Origin: Microlunatus flavus
Lineage (GTDB): Bacteria; Actinomycetota; Actinomycetes; Propionibacteriales; Propionibacteriaceae
DNA length: 64,000 nucleotides
Direction of reading: 5' to 3'
Assembly: GCF_900110855.1 (NCBI RefSeq)
Contig: NZ_FOFA01000009.1
Location: forward strand, 124,001 to 188,000
The position numbers were made by a program, and so were the translations under genes. The notes under the pieces were generated by a model. The model worked only from the letters and a program-made list of their open reading frames with translations, did not search any database and was not told where the DNA came from. Below, in pieces: positions 1 through 11,825 of the stretch (position 1 is the first letter of the stretch; each line of letters opens with the position of its first letter).

Positions 1-712
1 CAGGGCGCGGGCTCATCACGGCCACCACGTCGGACAGGAACACCGCCTCCGCGATCCCGTGCGTGACCATCAGCGTGGTCGCGGGCTTCTCGGTCCAGAT
101 GCGCAGCAGCTCGACGTTCAGCCGCTGGCGGGTCATGTCGTCCAGGGCGCCGAAGGGCTCGTCGAGCAGCATCACCGACGGCTTCACGACCAGGCACCGG
201 GCGATGGCGACGCGCTGCCGCATGCCGCCGGACAGCTGGGCGGGCTTGGCCTTCTCGAAGCCCTGCAGTCCGACGAGCGCGATCAGGTCGTCGACCAGGC
301 CGGGTTCGGGCTTGATGCCGGCCACCTCGAGCGGCACGCGGATGTTGCTCTCGACGGTGCGCCACGGCAGCAGCGCGGCGTCCTGGAAGGCGATGCCCAG
401 GTGGTGCTCGCGCTGCACCTGGCCGGTCGACATCCCGTTGATCAGCGCCGTGCCCGAGGTCGGGGACTCGAGCCCCGCGAGGATCCGCAGGATCGTCGAC
501 TTGCCGCAGCCCGACGGGCCCAGCAGCGACAGGAACGTCCCCTGCGCCGTGCCCAGGTCCGTCGGGGCGAGCGCGTGGACCTGGTTGCGGCCCAGCGTGA
601 ACGTCTTGCTCAGTCCCTGCAGGTTCAGCCCGGTGGCCGCGCCCGGCACGCCTGCCGGGTCACGGGTGGCCAGGACGTCGTCGTGCGCCCGCGTGGTCGG
701 CCCGGCGGTCAC
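1..712 (-). CDS. ABC transporter ATP-binding protein, partial (SsuB/TauB/NrtD type)
   Basis: ATPase subunit of a nitrate/sulfonate/taurine/pyrimidine-type importer. The reading frame leaves the window at base 1, so only 237 residues are visible. Motifs in order are Walker [10 protein letters not shown] (about 65-73), Q-loop in IAFQD (about 110), ABC signature LSGGMRQR (160-167), Walker B MLLDEP (181-186) and the switch His in VTHG (218). A Pro/Ala-rich stretch of about 30 residues precedes the first conserved strand. The GTG start lies two bases after the stop of the substrate-binding protein gene, so the two are in one operon; the permease is presumably beyond the left edge. The family is certain. 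The substrate cannot be told from the ATPase. Confidence 0.9.
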   Translation of the reverse strand, partial: MTAGPTTRAHDDVLATRDPAGVPGAATGLNLQGLSKTFTLGRNQVHALAPTDLGTAQGTFLSLLGPSGCGKSTILRILAGLESPTSGTALINGMSTGQVQREHHLGIAFQDAALLPWRTVESNIRVPLEVAGIKPEPGLVDDLIALVGLQGFEKAKPAQLSGGMRQRVAIARCLVVKPSVMLLDEPFGALDDMTRQRLNVELLRIWTEKPATTLMVTHGIAEAVFLSDVVAVMSPRP

Positions 713-714
713 GC

Positions 715-1821
715 TCAGGCCTTCAGGCTCGGGTCGCCCGCGTAGACCTCGTCGAGCAGGCTCATGTCGAAGAGGTCGGCGGCGCTGATCTGGGTGCCCA
801 ACGCGCCGATGGCCGCGACGATCTTGTCCTGGAACTCCGGCGTCAGGGTGAACAGGCCGTTGGCCTTGGTGTCGTCGGACACCACCAGCTTCAGCTGCGC
901 CTCGAGCTGCTCGGTCTGCCCGGCCACGTCGAGGCCGAGACCCTTGCCGTACGTCTCGGCCGCGAGCTTGGCGCCGGCGGCGGGGTCGGCGACGGCGTCG
1001 CTCCAGCCCTTGATCTCCGCGGCGAGGAACGCCTTGAGCTTGTCGCGGTCGTTCTCGATCGTGTCCTGCAGGACGCAGAAGGTCTCCGACGCCAGCGGCA
1101 GCCCGTTGTCGGCGAAGCTCAGCGTGACCGGGGTGAAGCCCTTGGCCTTGACGATGAAGGGCTCGTTGGTCAGGTAGGCCATGAAGCCGTCGATCTTCTT
1201 CTCGGTCAGCGGCGTCGGCTCGTACTGCACCACCGTCGTCTTGATCGTCGACGGGTCGATGTTGTTGGCCTTGAGCAGGCCCTCGAAGATCGACTGGTTG
1301 GTGCCCGCCTGGATGCCGATCGTCTTGCCGCCGAGGTCGGCGAGCGTCCGGATCGGCTTGCCCTCCTCCAGCGACAGGATGCAGAACGGGTTCTTCTGGA
1401 ACGTCGCTCCGATGATCTTGAGCGGCGCCCCCTGCTCGGCGACCAGGCGGGCCGTGGCGTCGGGCGCGGAGAGGCCGACGTCGACGGTGCCGGCGACGAC
1501 GAGCGCGTCGGCGCTGTCCACCGGACCCGTCACGAGGTCCACGCTGTCGAAGCCCGCGTCCTTGTAGTAGCCCTTCGAGTCGGCGAAGAACTCACCGGCG
1601 AACTCGATGTTCTTGATCCAGGACAGCTGCAGCGAGAGCTTGCCGTACGTCCCGGGGGCGACCGAGCTCGGCGCGGCGGCCGCGCTGCTGGCCCCGGCGC
1701 TGCCGGCGCTGCCCGCGCTCCCCCCACCGCCGCAGGCGGCGAGGGCACCCAGCCCGAGGGCACCGAGCCCCGCGGAGGTGAGGAAGCCACGACGGGTGGA
1801 CGGGCGGTCGAACCAGGACAC
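715..1821 (-). CDS. ABC transporter substrate-binding lipoprotein, SsuA/THI5 (NMT1) family
   Basis: Extracytoplasmic solute receptor of the importer encoded with the ATPase to its left. The 368-residue product starts with a twin-arginine-like motif (STRRGFL, residues 8-14), a hydrophobic Ala/Gly/Leu stretch and a lipobox LAAC with Cys30, then a Gly/Ser/Ala-rich linker and a periplasmic-binding fold typical of NMT1/THI5 proteins (for example [14 protein letters not shown]). I chose the GTG at 1821 because GGAGG lies five bases upstream and because it places the signal sequence at the N-terminus; the open frame continues to 2076 without homology-like features. Substrate is uncertain: sulfonate, taurine, nitrate or a thiamine-precursor pyrimidine are all family possibilities. 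Confidence 0.87.
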   Translation of the reverse strand: MSWFDRPSTRRGFLTSAGLGALGLGALAACGGGGSAGSAGSAGASSAAAAPSSVAPGTYGKLSLQLSWIKNIEFAGEFFADSKGYYKDAGFDSVDLVTGPVDSADALVVAGTVDVGLSAPDATARLVAEQGAPLKIIGATFQKNPFCILSLEEGKPIRTLADLGGKTIGIQAGTNQSIFEGLLKANNIDPSTIKTTVVQYEPTPLTEKKIDGFMAYLTNEPFIVKAKGFTPVTLSFADNGLPLASETFCVLQDTIENDRDKLKAFLAAEIKGWSDAVADPAAGAKLAAETYGKGLGLDVAGQTEQLEAQLKLVVSDDTKANGLFTLTPEFQDKIVAAIGALGTQISAADLFDMSLLDEVYAGDPSLKA

Positions 1822-2063
1822 GGTGGCCTCCAGGGCGCTGCTCGAGCAGGGTGTGCGAGGTGGGGCACGAGGGCGGGCCCTCCCCTGAGAGGCCCGCGCA
1901 CACCGTCTCAACCGGTGTTGGCGGTGCCGTTCCAACCGTGTGACGGCGAGGTTTCGGCGGAGTCGGTGAGTATCGCCGGAAGGTGCCGGAAACCGCCTCC
2001 CGCGCACCCGCGGAGCCCTAGAGTGGCGCGCGCCAGAGTGACCGGCACGAGAAGGCACGAGGG

Positions 2064-3386
2064 ATGAGCCAACCACCGCAGGACCGCCCGCAGGGCCAGC
2101 AGCCGGGCCAGCAGCCGGGCCAGCAGCCGCCCGCTCAGCCCGGTCCGCCGCAGCAGGGCTACCCCCAGCACCCCTACCAGGGACCGCCGCAGCCGGGCTA
2201 CCCGCAGCAGGGCCGCCCGCCCCAGGGCGGACCCGGCCACCCGCCGCAGCAGGGCTACCCGCCCCAGGGCTTCACGGGCGGCCCGTACGGCCCGGTCCCG
2301 CCGGGTGGCGGCTACGGCCCGGGCGGCCCGGTCGGCCCGCAGCCGTACGGCCAGCCGGGGCAGCCGCCGCAGAAGAAGAGCCGCAAGGGGTTGTTCGCGC
2401 TGATCGGCGCGGGCGCGCTCGCGCTGGTCCTCGTCATCGTCGCCATCGGGGTCAACCTCGGCGGCCGGTCCGACACCGCCGAGGGCGGCAGCACCTCGGG
2501 CGGCGGCTCGGGCGGCTCGACGGGCGGCTCGAACGCTCCGGCGGCGACCGCGTCGGACGCCGTCAGCGGCTTCCTCGGCGCCCTCGTGCAGCAGGACGTC
2601 GACGCCGCGCTGGGCTTCTCCGCCGACCCGAACGTGGACCGCACGCTCATGACCAAGGGCGTGCTCGCGGCCTCGGCCAAGCTCGCGCCGATCGGCAACG
2701 TCGTCGTCCAGCCGGTCACCGACCAGGACGCCACGAGCGTGCCTGCCACGTACACGCTCGGCTCCACGCCCGTCTCGGCCAGCTTCGACGTCGTCAAGGT
2801 CGGCGACGACTGGAAGCTGGCCCGGGTGGCCGCGCCGGTCGACGTGACCTTCGCGCAGGACGACTCGGTCCCGATGCTGGTCAACGGGGTCCGCGTCAAG
2901 CGCGGTGCGCTGACCCTGCTCCCCGGGGCCTACCGCTTCACCACCGGCCAGCCGAACTACGACTACGGCTCCCGTCCCGACGTGGTGGTGCAGTCCCCGG
3001 CGGACGACCCGGACACGAGCCGGTTGTCGCCGGGCATCAGCAAGAAGGGCAAGGCCAGCGCGCTGTCGGCCGTCCGCACGAGCTGGAAGTCCTGCCTGAA
3101 GTCCGACGACCCGGCGCCCAAGGACTGCCCCAACCGCTGGACCGGCAAGTACAAGTTCGCCAAGGGCAGCGTCACGTGGTCCCGGAAGGGCTCCGACCCG
3201 ACGAAGAAGCCCAGGAGCTACCCCTCGTCGACCGCCATCACCTACTCGGTGAAGGTCGACCTCCAGCTCAAGGGCCGCTGCACCTACCAGGGGCGCTCCG
3301 GCACCTGCACGGGCTTCCTCACCGGGACCGCCATCGCCCGCGCCGACGTGTCGGGCAGCAAGGTCAAGGTCCGCTGGGGGAGCTAG
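2064..3386 (+). CDS. Pro/Gln-rich single-pass membrane protein of unknown function
   Basis: 440 residues. Residues 1-104 are low complexity, rich in Pro, Gln, Gly and Tyr with repeats of QQPG and QQGYP-type units. A KKSRKG basic patch then leads into one transmembrane helix (about 110-131), so the Pro-rich part should be cytoplasmic. A Gly/Ser linker follows, then an extracytoplasmic region of about 280 residues containing an NTF2/lumazine-like stretch (around SDAVSGFLGALVQQDVDAAL) and two pairs of cysteines near the C-terminus (SWKSCLK/DCPNRW and GRCTY/GTCTG). I do not recognise a specific function. The architecture resembles many actinobacterial envelope proteins. The ATG has an ACGAGGG sequence just upstream. 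It is divergent from the ABC importer across a 242-bp gap. Confidence 0.75.
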   Translation: MSQPPQDRPQGQQPGQQPGQQPPAQPGPPQQGYPQHPYQGPPQPGYPQQGRPPQGGPGHPPQQGYPPQGFTGGPYGPVPPGGGYGPGGPVGPQPYGQPGQPPQKKSRKGLFALIGAGALALVLVIVAIGVNLGGRSDTAEGGSTSGGGSGGSTGGSNAPAATASDAVSGFLGALVQQDVDAALGFSADPNVDRTLMTKGVLAASAKLAPIGNVVVQPVTDQDATSVPATYTLGSTPVSASFDVVKVGDDWKLARVAAPVDVTFAQDDSVPMLVNGVRVKRGALTLLPGAYRFTTGQPNYDYGSRPDVVVQSPADDPDTSRLSPGISKKGKASALSAVRTSWKSCLKSDDPAPKDCPNRWTGKYKFAKGSVTWSRKGSDPTKKPRSYPSSTAITYSVKVDLQLKGRCTYQGRSGTCTGFLTGTAIARADVSGSKVKVRWGS

Positions 3387-3481
3387 CCGGTGCGGCCGGA
3401 GGGTCCTCGTCGCCAGGCGCGGGGCCTCCTGGCCTCGCGCGCGCCGCAGCCCCGTCAGGCCCCGTCGGTAGCATCGGCGCC

Positions 3482-5467
3482 GTGACGCAGACCGCTGACG
3501 AGACCGTGCCCACCACCGACGTCCCGGCGCTCGACGTGTCCGACCTCGACCCCTCCGTGCGCGTCCAGGACGACCTCTACCGCCACGTCAACGGCGCCTG
3601 GATCGCGCGCACCGAGATCCCCGAGGACAAGCCCATGACGGGCGCGTTCATCACGCTGCGCGACGCGTCCGAGCAGGCCGTGCGGGACATCATCACCACC
3701 ATCGAGCCCGGCGAGCCGGGCAGCGAGTCGCAGAAGATCGCCGACCTGTACGCGAGCTTCATGGACGCCGACGCGGTCGAGGCCGCCGGCGCCGCGCCCC
3801 TCACCCAGCCGCTCGAGGCGATCGCAGGCGTCGGGACGGTCGAGGAGCTGCTGCGCCTCGTGGGCCTGCACACCCGTCGGGGCGTGCGCGGCCTGCTCGA
3901 CATCGAGGCCGAGTCCGACCCGGGCGACCCGCAGCGCTACGTGATGTTCGTCGGGCAGGGCGGCCTGGGCCTGCCCGACGAGGAGTACTACCGCCTCGGG
4001 GAGTACGAGCAGATCCGTACCGCCTACCGCGACCACGTGGCGCGCTCGCTCGCCCTCGCCGGCTTCGCCGACGCCGAGGCGCAGGCCGACGCGGTGCTCG
4101 CGCTGGAGACCGACGTCGCCGCCTGCCACTGGGACAAGGTCCGCACCCGCGACCTGCGCCAGATGTACAACCTCATGGGTCGCGAGCAGTTCGAGGCGTC
4201 GGCGCCCGGGCTGCCCTTCGCCGCCTGGCTCGACGGCCTCGGCGTGCCCGGGGCGGCGGTCGCGGAGCTGGTCGTCACCCAGCCGTCGTTCTTCACCGAG
4301 GTCGCCGACCTGCTCACCGAGGACCGGCTGCCGGCCTGGCGCTCGTGGGCGGCCTGGAGCCTGGTGTCCTCGCGCTCGCCGTACCTGGCGTCGGCCTTCG
4401 TCGCCGAGCGGTTCGGCTTCTACGGGACGGTCCTCTCCGGCACGCCGGTGCTCAAGGAGCGTTGGAAGCGGGGCGTCGACCTCGTGGAGGGCGCGCTCGG
4501 CGAGGCCGTCGGCCGCATCTACGTCGAGCGGCACTTCTCGCCGGTGGCCAAGGAGCGGATGGACACGCTCGTCGCCAACCTCATCGAGGCGTACCGGCGC
4601 TCCATCACCGACCTGGCCTGGATGACCGACGAGACCAAGACGCGCGCGCTCGACAAGCTCGGCAAGTTCCGCAGCAAGATCGGCTACCCGACGCGCTGGC
4701 GCGACTACGGCGACCTCACGATCGTCGCCGACGACCTGATCGGCAACGTCGAGCGCGCCACCGAGTTCGAGCTGCAGCGCAACATCGCCAAGATCGGCGC
4801 GCCGATCGACCGCGAGGAGTGGCTGATGACGCCGCAGACGGTCAACGCCTACTACCACCCGCTGCGCAACGAGATCGTCTTCCCCGCGGCCATCCTCCAG
4901 CCGCCGTTCTTCGACGAGCACGCCGACGACGCCGTCAACTACGGCGGCATCGGCGCGGTCATCGGCCACGAGATCGGCCACGGCTTCGACGACCAGGGCT
5001 CCACCTGCGACGGCGACGGCCGCCTGCAGAACTGGTGGACCGACGCCGACCGCAGCGCCTTCGAGGACCGGACGAAGGTGCTCGTCGCGCAGTACGACGC
5101 GCTCAGCCCGGAGCAGGCGCCGGACATGCACGTCAACGGTTCGCTGACCATCGGCGAGAACATCGGCGACCTGGGCGGGCTGGCCATCGCGTTCCTCGCC
5201 CACCGCATCGCCACCGAGGGCACGCCGGCGCAGCAGATCGACGGCTACACGCCCGAGCAGCGGCTGTTCCTGTCGTGGGCCACGGTCTGGCAGACCAAGG
5301 CCCGCGACGCCCTGGTCCGCCAGCGCCTGGCGACCGACCCGCACTCGCCGCCGGAGTTCCGCTGCAACCAGATCGTGCGCAACCTCGACCCCTTCTACGA
5401 CGCCTTCGGCGTGACGAAGGACGACGGGCTGTGGCTCGACCCGGAGCAGCGCGTCAGCATCTGGTGA
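3482..5467 (+). CDS. M13 family zinc metallopeptidase (neprilysin/PepO-like)
   Basis: Zinc endopeptidase of about 661 residues, the usual length for bacterial PepO-type M13 enzymes. The substrate-binding NAYYHP motif precedes the zinc motif HEIGH (His496, Glu497, His500), and the third zinc ligand is in ENIGD (Glu559, with Asp563). N-terminal residues match the M13_N domain (VRVQDDLYRHVNGAW). There is no signal peptide or membrane helix, so a cytoplasmic oligopeptidase is likely, unlike membrane-anchored mammalian neprilysin. The GTG start was chosen because it gives the family's normal N-terminus; an upstream open frame to 3176 overlaps the preceding gene and has no similarity signal. It ends with a convergent hairpin shared with the PEP synthase gene. 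Confidence 0.93.
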   Translation: MTQTADETVPTTDVPALDVSDLDPSVRVQDDLYRHVNGAWIARTEIPEDKPMTGAFITLRDASEQAVRDIITTIEPGEPGSESQKIADLYASFMDADAVEAAGAAPLTQPLEAIAGVGTVEELLRLVGLHTRRGVRGLLDIEAESDPGDPQRYVMFVGQGGLGLPDEEYYRLGEYEQIRTAYRDHVARSLALAGFADAEAQADAVLALETDVAACHWDKVRTRDLRQMYNLMGREQFEASAPGLPFAAWLDGLGVPGAAVAELVVTQPSFFTEVADLLTEDRLPAWRSWAAWSLVSSRSPYLASAFVAERFGFYGTVLSGTPVLKERWKRGVDLVEGALGEAVGRIYVERHFSPVAKERMDTLVANLIEAYRRSITDLAWMTDETKTRALDKLGKFRSKIGYPTRWRDYGDLTIVADDLIGNVERATEFELQRNIAKIGAPIDREEWLMTPQTVNAYYHPLRNEIVFPAAILQPPFFDEHADDAVNYGGIGAVIGHEIGHGFDDQGSTCDGDGRLQNWWTDADRSAFEDRTKVLVAQYDALSPEQAPDMHVNGSLTIGENIGDLGGLAIAFLAHRIATEGTPAQQIDGYTPEQRLFLSWATVWQTKARDALVRQRLATDPHSPPEFRCNQIVRNLDPFYDAFGVTKDDGLWLDPEQRVSIW

Positions 5468-5482
5468 TCCCGGCCCTCTTCC

Positions 5483-5547
5483 CCGGAAAGTGGTCACTCC
5501 AGGACCCGACGCGCCGGTCGTGCGGCCGCGGAGTGACCACTTCCCGG
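5483..5547. terminator. Convergent hairpin between M13 peptidase and PEP synthase genes
   Basis: 18-base arms (5483-5500 and 5530-5547) with one mismatch around a 29-base loop, in the gap between two converging genes. There is no U-tract. A bidirectional terminator is the likely role, but it could also be a REP-type element. Confidence 0.6.
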
Positions 5548-5591
5548 CAAGGGGGACGTGGTCGCCGGGGCGGAGCCGAGGGTGGCGGCCG

Positions 5592-8017
<2,426 letters not shown>

Positions 8018-8021
<4 letters not shown>

Positions 8022-8923
8022 GAGACCTCCTGGGTGCGGGCGGGCGGCTGGGACGGCGGGGAGGTGGACGGCGCTGTCCGGCCCGGGGTCGACGACGACC
8101 TCGAGGGGGCGGAGAGGAGCTGCAGGATCAGGGTCGACATCTCCTCGACCGACTTGGCGGAGGAGTTGATCACCGGGAGCCGGTGGGTGCGGTAGAGCGC
8201 CTCGGCGCGCCGGAGCTCGTACGTGCATTGCTCGAGCGAGGCGTACGTCGAGTGCGGTCGCCGCTCGGCGCGCACCTGCGTGAGCCGGGCCGGCGTGGTC
8301 GTCAGGCCCACGCAGCGCTCGCGCAGGGCCCGGACCGGCCGCGGCAGGTCCGTGCTCTCGAGGTCCTCGGGCACGAGGGGGTAGTTCGCGACGAAGACGC
8401 CGTGCTGCAGGGCGAGGTACATGGTCGTGGGCGTCTTGCCGCACCGCGACGGCGCCAGCAGGATGACGTCGGCCTTGTCGAGGGCCCGCAGGCTGCCGCC
8501 GTCGTCGTGCTCGAGGGCGTACTCCACGGCGGCCATCCGTGCGTTGTAGCGCTGGATGTCGCCGACCCCGTGCAGCCGGGCGGCCACCCGCCGGCCCTGC
8601 ACCCCGAGCACGGCCTCGACCCGGCTGAGGTGCAGGTCGAAGAAGTCGATCAGCGGGCAGCGGCTGCGGTGCAGGACGTCGCGGATCTCGGTCACCGCGG
8701 TGGTGGAGAAGGCGAGCGGCGTGACGGGCCCGTCCATGGCGGCGTCGAGGACCGCGACCACCCGTTCGGCCTCCTCCACCGTCGTGATGAAGGGGAACAG
8801 CCGGCGCTCGAAGTGCTGGTCGGGGAACTGGATCAGCAGGGCGTTGCCCATCGTCTCGGCGCTGATGCCGGTCGAGTCGGACAGGAAGAACACGGGGACG
8901 GCGGGTCGGCTGACGTCGGTCAC
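8018..8923 (-). CDS. ppsR: PEP synthase regulatory protein (bifunctional kinase/pyrophosphorylase, PSRP/DUF299)
   Basis: Members of this family switch PEP synthase off by ADP-dependent phosphorylation of a Thr near its catalytic His and on again by Pi-dependent dephosphorylation. The 301-residue protein shows the family N-terminus ([20 protein letters not shown]), the nucleotide-binding loop [15 protein letters not shown] and the conserved YPLVPEDLE and NSSAKSVEE segments. The last 30 or so residues are a Ser/Pro/Arg-rich tail not needed for the family fold. The GTG start has GAGGAG upstream. It is the first gene of a two-gene operon with ppsA. Confidence 0.93.
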
Positions 8924-8968
8924 GGGGTCTCCTCTCGCCTGGGGTGGGCAGAAAGATAGACCGCCAGA

Positions 8969-9010
8969 GCCACTGGTATTAACGTCGCTGCCGACCGGAC
9001 CACCAGTGGC
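8969..9010. promoter_or_regulatory. Inverted repeat and -10 element in the ppsR/nupC divergent region
   Basis: Perfect nine-base arms GCCACTGGT (8969-8977) and ACCAGTGGC (9002-9010) separated by 24 bases. On the minus strand a TATCTT hexamer (about 8953-8958) just downstream could be the -10 of ppsR, which places the repeat over the upstream part of that promoter. An operator is inferred; the regulator is not known. Confidence 0.4.
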
Positions 9011-9142
9011 AGTGGTCTTGTCCGCGGGCTCCCCGCGTGGTGGCACCGAGCAGCCGTGAGCGACATCACGGGCGCCGGAGCGCGCGACCAGACCAGTGAC
9101 ACCGTGGCCAGCCGCGCCGGACGGGGTGGCTAGGGTGCCGCC

Positions 9143-10471
9143 ATGGACGCGCTGCGTGGGGTCCTCGGGCTGGTCCTGCTGCTGGCGGTCGCGGTGCTCG
9201 CGTCGCGCGACCGGCGCGGCATCCGGTGGCGCACGGTCGGGGTGGCCCTGGCCGTCCAGGTGGTCTTCGCGTTCCTCGTGCTGCGCACCCGGCCGGGCCA
9301 GGCGGTGCTGAACTTCCTCTCCCGCCAGGTCGAGACCCTCATCGGCTTCACCCAGACCGGGACCGACTTCGTCTTCGGCCCGCTCGCCAAGGTCGGTGCA
9401 CCCGGTGGCGTGGCCTTCGCCCTGCAGGTCCTTCCGGTGATCATCTTCCTCGGCGCGCTGATCTACCTGCTGCTCTACCTGCGCGTGATCCAGTACGCGA
9501 CCCACTACGTCGGCGGCGCGATCGGCCGGCTGCTGCGGGTCAGCAAGGTCGAGTCGATGTATGCGGCGGTGGTCGTGTTCCTGGGGATGTCCGAGGCGCC
9601 GCTGCTGATCAGCCCGTACCTCAGGCGGCTGACCGCGTCGCAGATGTTCACGGTCGTGACCGCCGGCCTCACCGCCGCCTCCGGCTCGACGCTGATCGGC
9701 TACGCGCTGCTCGGCGCCCCGCTGCCCTACCTGCTGGCCGCCACCGTCATGAACGCCCCCGCGGCGCTCGTGATGGCGAAGATCATGTGGCCGGACAGCG
9801 TGCGGGAGCCGGTGGAGGTGGCGGAGTCGGACGACCGCACCGCAGGGGCCGACGCCGCGCGCCAGGTGGACGACCGGTCGGACGACCGGGCGGCGACGAA
9901 GGTGCCGCCGGCGGACGACGACTTCGACGTCCGCGAGGTGCGCGACACCGAGTCGGCGAACGTCATCGACGCCCTCGCCCGCGGCGCCCTGGCGGGCGGG
10001 CGGGTGGCGGTCGCCGTCGGCTGCCTGCTCATCGCCTTCGTCGCCCTGATCGCCCTGCTCAACGGCATCATCGGCGGCGTCGCCGGGCTGTTCGGGGCGC
10101 AGGGCGTGACGTTCCAGCAGCTGCTGGGCTACGTCATGGCCCCCGTGGCCTGGCTCCTCGGGGTGCCCTGGTCGGAGTCCGTGCAGGCGGGCCAGTTCAT
10201 CGGCATCAAGACCGTGCTGAACGAGTTCGTCGCGTACGGCGAGTTCGGCCCGCAGGTGGGTTCGCTGTCACCGGTGACCGTGGTCGTGGTCAGCTTCGCC
10301 CTGGCCGGCTTCGCCAACTTCGGCTCGATCGCCATCGCCATCGGCGCCCTCGGGAGCCTGCGGGCGCAGGTCCGCGGGTTCGTCGCCCGGGTCGGCGTCC
10401 GCGCCCTCCTCGCCGCCACCCTGGCCAACCTGGCCAACGCCGCGATCGCGGGCCTGGTGTTCGCCCGCTGA
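9143..10471 (+). CDS. Concentrative nucleoside transporter (NupC/CNT family)
   Basis: Cation-coupled nucleoside uptake permease, 442 residues. The N-terminal helices, the gate domain (MYAAVVVFLGMSEAPLLI) and the C-terminal CNT domain (GIKTVLNEFVAYGEF, then FANFGSIAIAIG) are all present, matching the conserved substrate- and sodium-binding segments of the family. Between about residues 215 and 270 there is a hydrophilic, strongly acidic insertion rich in Asp and Arg that standard bacterial NupC proteins of about 400 residues lack. The ATG lies 13 bases after CCGGACGGGG-type sequence with no strong ribosome-binding site. It is divergent from ppsR and followed by a repeat element. Confidence 0.92.
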   Translation: MDALRGVLGLVLLLAVAVLASRDRRGIRWRTVGVALAVQVVFAFLVLRTRPGQAVLNFLSRQVETLIGFTQTGTDFVFGPLAKVGAPGGVAFALQVLPVIIFLGALIYLLLYLRVIQYATHYVGGAIGRLLRVSKVESMYAAVVVFLGMSEAPLLISPYLRRLTASQMFTVVTAGLTAASGSTLIGYALLGAPLPYLLAATVMNAPAALVMAKIMWPDSVREPVEVAESDDRTAGADAARQVDDRSDDRAATKVPPADDDFDVREVRDTESANVIDALARGALAGGRVAVAVGCLLIAFVALIALLNGIIGGVAGLFGAQGVTFQQLLGYVMAPVAWLLGVPWSESVQAGQFIGIKTVLNEFVAYGEFGPQVGSLSPVTVVVVSFALAGFANFGSIAIAIGALGSLRAQVRGFVARVGVRALLAATLANLANAAIAGLVFAR

Positions 10472-10560
10472 CGTCCTGGGCGGTCACCCCACGACCTCCG
10501 CCCCCGCATCTCCCCCCCCCCCCGCTTCCTCGGGCTCGGGCTCACTCGGGCTCGGCTGCC

Positions 10561-10625
10561 GGTTTCCCATGAGGTCTTGGGAAACCTGCACTCCTCACGG
10601 CAAATCGGCCACGAGAAGTGCAGGG
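10561..10625. repeat. Left 65-bp composite inverted repeat
   Basis: Contains two nested stem-loops: GGTTTCCC/GGGAAACC, then CTGCACTCCTC/GAGAAGTGCAG. The reverse complement of 11826-11890 matches it at 54 of 65 positions, so the two copies bracket the gene at 10753-11769 in opposite orientation. A run of 12 C lies just upstream (10512-10523). Confidence 0.85.
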
Positions 10626-10752
10626 TTCCCGTGAGGTGTACTGCAGCACCGGGCGTGCCGCACCGCCTCACTTCTGTGGACGGGTGCGCCAACCCGGCCG
10701 CGGTCCTGTGGATAGGTCGAGCGTGCCCCCGTACGCGCTGCAGGCTGTCGCG

Positions 10753-11769
10753 ATGGATCTTCCGGGTCACCTCCTGCGCGCCAACGGCGGCGTCTTCAGC
10801 CGGGCCGAGGTGCTCGCGCTGGGCGAGAACGACCGTTCGTTGGCGAGCGCCGTCCGCTCGGGCGAGCTGGTCCGCCTGCGGCAGGGTGCCTACGTCCGGG
10901 CCGTCGACGTCGGTACGCAGGACGAGCGCGGCCGCCACCTCCTTCTCGCCCGGGCCGTTCTGGCCCGGCAGAGGGGCAGGGTGGCGCTCGCGGGCCCGTC
11001 CGCCGCGCTGCTGCACGGCTTCTCCGTCTGGGGGCACGACCTGGCCAAGGTCCACGTCGTACGCCTCGATCGAGGCGCGGGACGGCGGGAGGCCGGGGTG
11101 GTCCATCACCTCGCGGCACCGGGAGACGTCGGGCTCGAGCTGTGCGAGGGCCTGCTGACCGTCAGCGCCCGTGACGCGGCCTGGCAGACCGCGCTCGCCT
11201 CGACGCTGGAGGCCGCGGTCGTCGCCCTGGACTCGGCCCTCCACCTGCGCCCGGAGCTGGTGGGCCCCCTCCATGAGCTGGCCGAGCGGCAGCAACGCCA
11301 TCCGCACTCGCGCCGCGCGAGGCTCGCGCTCGGGCTCGCCGACGGCAGGGCCGAGTCGCCAGGCGAGTCCCTCACCCGCATGGCCTGCTACCGGCACGGT
11401 ATCCCTCGGCCCGAGCTGCAGCACGAGGTGTTCGGCCCGGACGGTCGCCTGATCGGTCGGTCCGACTTCTCCTGGGAGGAGTTCGCGCACCTCGGCGAGT
11501 TCGACGGGCGCATCAAGTACGAGAGGCTCCTCAAGCCCGGCCAGTCGGCCAGCGCCGTCGTCGTCGGGGAGAAGGGTCGCGAGGACGACATGCGCGCGAC
11601 AGGCAAGGGGATGTCGAGGTTCGTCTGGAGCGAGGTACAGCCGGGTGCGGCCGCGCCGCGGATGGCACGGCTCGCGCTCGAGCTCGAGCAGTCCCACAGG
11701 CTCTGGGTCCACGTCAGCCGTTCGCCGGACCGGCCCGGTTTCGTCAGCGCCCGGTCACGCGCGAACTGA
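10753..11769 (+). CDS. AbiEi-like winged-helix protein with C-terminal DUF559/PD-(D/E)XK-like domain
   Basis: 338 residues. Residues 1-50 (LLRANGGVFSRAEVL, then ELVRLRQGAYVRA) match the winged-helix N-terminus of type IV antitoxin AbiEi relatives. The C-terminal part resembles the Vsr/DUF559 nuclease fold: Asp238 in GRSDFSW, then Glu249-Phe-Asp251 and Lys255 in GEFDGRIKY. Such stand-alone proteins are numerous in actinobacterial genomes and their function is unknown; no AbiEii-type toxin gene is adjacent. Start is uncertain: ATG at 10753 is preferred for the domain, with in-frame GTGs at 10723 and 10708 and an ATG at 10618 lying inside the left repeat. No clear ribosome-binding site is seen, so a leaderless message is possible. 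Confidence 0.75.
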   Translation: MDLPGHLLRANGGVFSRAEVLALGENDRSLASAVRSGELVRLRQGAYVRAVDVGTQDERGRHLLLARAVLARQRGRVALAGPSAALLHGFSVWGHDLAKVHVVRLDRGAGRREAGVVHHLAAPGDVGLELCEGLLTVSARDAAWQTALASTLEAAVVALDSALHLRPELVGPLHELAERQQRHPHSRRARLALGLADGRAESPGESLTRMACYRHGIPRPELQHEVFGPDGRLIGRSDFSWEEFAHLGEFDGRIKYERLLKPGQSASAVVVGEKGREDDMRATGKGMSRFVWSEVQPGAAAPRMARLALELEQSHRLWVHVSRSPDRPGFVSARSRAN

Positions 11770-11825
11770 CTCCGACCCTACGGGATCAGCTGCCCGAGAT
11801 CACGGATGGGAACCCACCACGGCAC

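Noticed and set aside
10512-10523. Run of 12 C after nupC, as a possible phase-variation tract
   Set aside because: It lies outside any gene and not clearly between promoter elements; nothing shows that length changes would matter.
10704-10716. TGTGGATAG near the AbiEi-like gene as a DnaA box
   Set aside because: A single near-match in a non-origin context; it may equally be part of a promoter. No cluster of boxes is present.
10753-11769. Type IV toxin-antitoxin pair
   Set aside because: Only the AbiEi-like domain is present; no nucleotidyltransferase toxin gene is next to it, so I do not call a TA system.
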